A DNA stretch of 64,000 bases, taken from positions 15,987,214-16,051,213 of the forward strand of contig CP034991.1 of NCBI GenBank assembly GCA_004026145.2, given 5' to 3'. The notes under the pieces were generated by a model. The model saw nothing but the letters and a program-made list of their open reading frames with translations. It was not told where the DNA came from and searched no databases. This document shows, piece after piece, positions 62,887 to 64,000 of this stretch; position 1 is the stretch's first letter, and each line of letters begins with the position of its first letter. Position numbers and translations under genes: made by a program. Source of the stretch: Takifugu bimaculatus. Its lineage: Eukaryota; Chordata; Actinopteri; Tetraodontiformes; Tetraodontidae.

Positions 62887-64000
62887 ATCTGGATTTACTT
62901 GGTTGGCCATATGGCTTTACCAGACAACTCTCATGTGCAGAACATAGTGGACAAGGGATAGCATTGGCTCGAACAAGATTGTTCAAGAGATGGCAGATCC
63001 AGCTAGTAGTAGTCTTCAACCAAATGCTTCAGTTGCACCCGTTAGAATAGCATCCAACTAAAACCAGCAGTTTTGTGGCATGCTGGGTTAGGAAAGAGCT
63101 TTTTTCTGATGTTGAACAAGGCAAGTCAGCATGACCAGAAAACTAAGGCTACATGATCAAAGAGATCATCTGATCCTTGGGGAACACCGGGGGAGACCTA
63201 GTGAGGATCCAAAAGCTGACCTTGCCACAACACTGAATCTACACCTAAATACGTAAGAAAGAAAGAACGAAAGTGCACTGCCACTGATGCCCATGTCAGA
63301 GAGAATAGAGAAAAAGATGTGGTGGTTGACTGAGCTGCTAAGTCAGGCAATCTGAGAAGACTCAGCAGTTGCTTGAATGGAGCCCCGCAGTATAAACCAT
63401 GGAAACTGCAGGATTTAACAGCCCTGAGGCTGGAGCTGCCCTCGCTTCCCAATGGAGCAGCACCGTGGATAGCAGCCTTCAAGGCACTGACAATGGGCGT
63501 GCCCTTAGCACTGGGGGATGTCCGCATGGTTGTAGCTGCATGTTTTGGATTAGAAAAGCTGGTCGGGTGGAGCAGTCGGCAGGCACCGCAGTACGGGGGG
63601 GAAACAGAGCACCAGACACTACACCATTTGCAGACCATATCGGCGCTTTCTGTGATGCACTGAGATTACACTTCCCAATTAGCATGGCTGTTCCGACGTT
63701 TGAGGCTTGGCCCTCCAAAAAGGCCCACAGGAAGCACACGGAAGTAATAACTCGTGGTTATTTATGATGTTCTTTTATTTTTAGTCACTGTGACCACAGG
63801 TCATAAACCTGAAATTAATCCAAATGAAAAAGTTATATAAAATTTTCACTAGGCAGTAATCATTTAGCTGCAAATATAGTCTAAATGAATTATACTGAAT
63901 CAAAATCACTAAATTATACAACACAAAACCAGTATTTACCAGTAAAAAATTAACATTTTACATGCACAAGAAAACCAGCTAAAGGTATCCTGAGACGCTA
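62887..64000. other. Unassigned sequence at window end
   Basis: Overlapping ORFs of 146 codons (63198-63638, minus) and 122 codons (63399-63767, plus) are open but contain no motif I recognise. The base composition is richer in GC at 63370-63730 than in the flanks, suggesting an old coding or mobile sequence. Confidence 0.35.

Overview
The window is genomic DNA from a bony fish, most likely a percomorph teleost (inferred). The evidence is vertebrate intron-rich genes with small exons and GT-AG introns, abundant dinucleotide and tetranucleotide microsatellites, and typical fish repeats: jockey-superfamily LINEs with short-motif tails, tRNA-derived SINEs, Tc1, pogo-like and hAT DNA transposons, and a Ty3/gypsy element. 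I could not assign a species.

Five protein-coding genes can be reconstructed exon by exon, all in the first 43 kb. YDJC (carbohydrate deacetylase family, + strand, 2195-8603) runs tail-to-tail into UBE2L3 (E2 ubiquitin-conjugating enzyme, - strand, 11499-16688). AK6 (- strand, 18634-20421) lies head-to-head with RAD17 (checkpoint clamp loader, + strand, 21274-30703) across an approximately 0.85 kb shared promoter interval. CCDC125 (+ strand, 32075-42029) follows RAD17. Every exon junction listed keeps the reading frame. In human, YDJC and UBE2L3 are on chromosome 22, while AK6, RAD17 and CCDC125 are on chromosome 5, so the window joins two blocks that are separate in human.

The most unusual locus is the last exon of CCDC125. 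After the conserved C-terminal segment it runs into a 27-bp minisatellite of about 80 units (about 41092-43258). Roughly 35 units are translated as an Asn/Gln/Pro/Ser-rich 9-residue repeat before an in-repeat stop codon; the rest lies in the presumed 3' UTR. The last intron of CCDC125 holds an apparently intact Tc1 transposon (39103-40697) inserted beside a decayed pogo-like transposon. A second, internally deleted pogo-like copy with both ends lies at 61715-62884.

The third intron of YDJC is largely antisense LINE sequence (about 5009-7246), ending only about 10 bp before a splice acceptor. From 43.3 kb to the end I see no host gene. That region holds microsatellites, a hAT transposase remnant (50463-50690), a 5'-truncated LINE (about 51967-52900), a defective Ty3/gypsy element (about 57336-60240), a SINE (61121-61385) and unassigned DNA.
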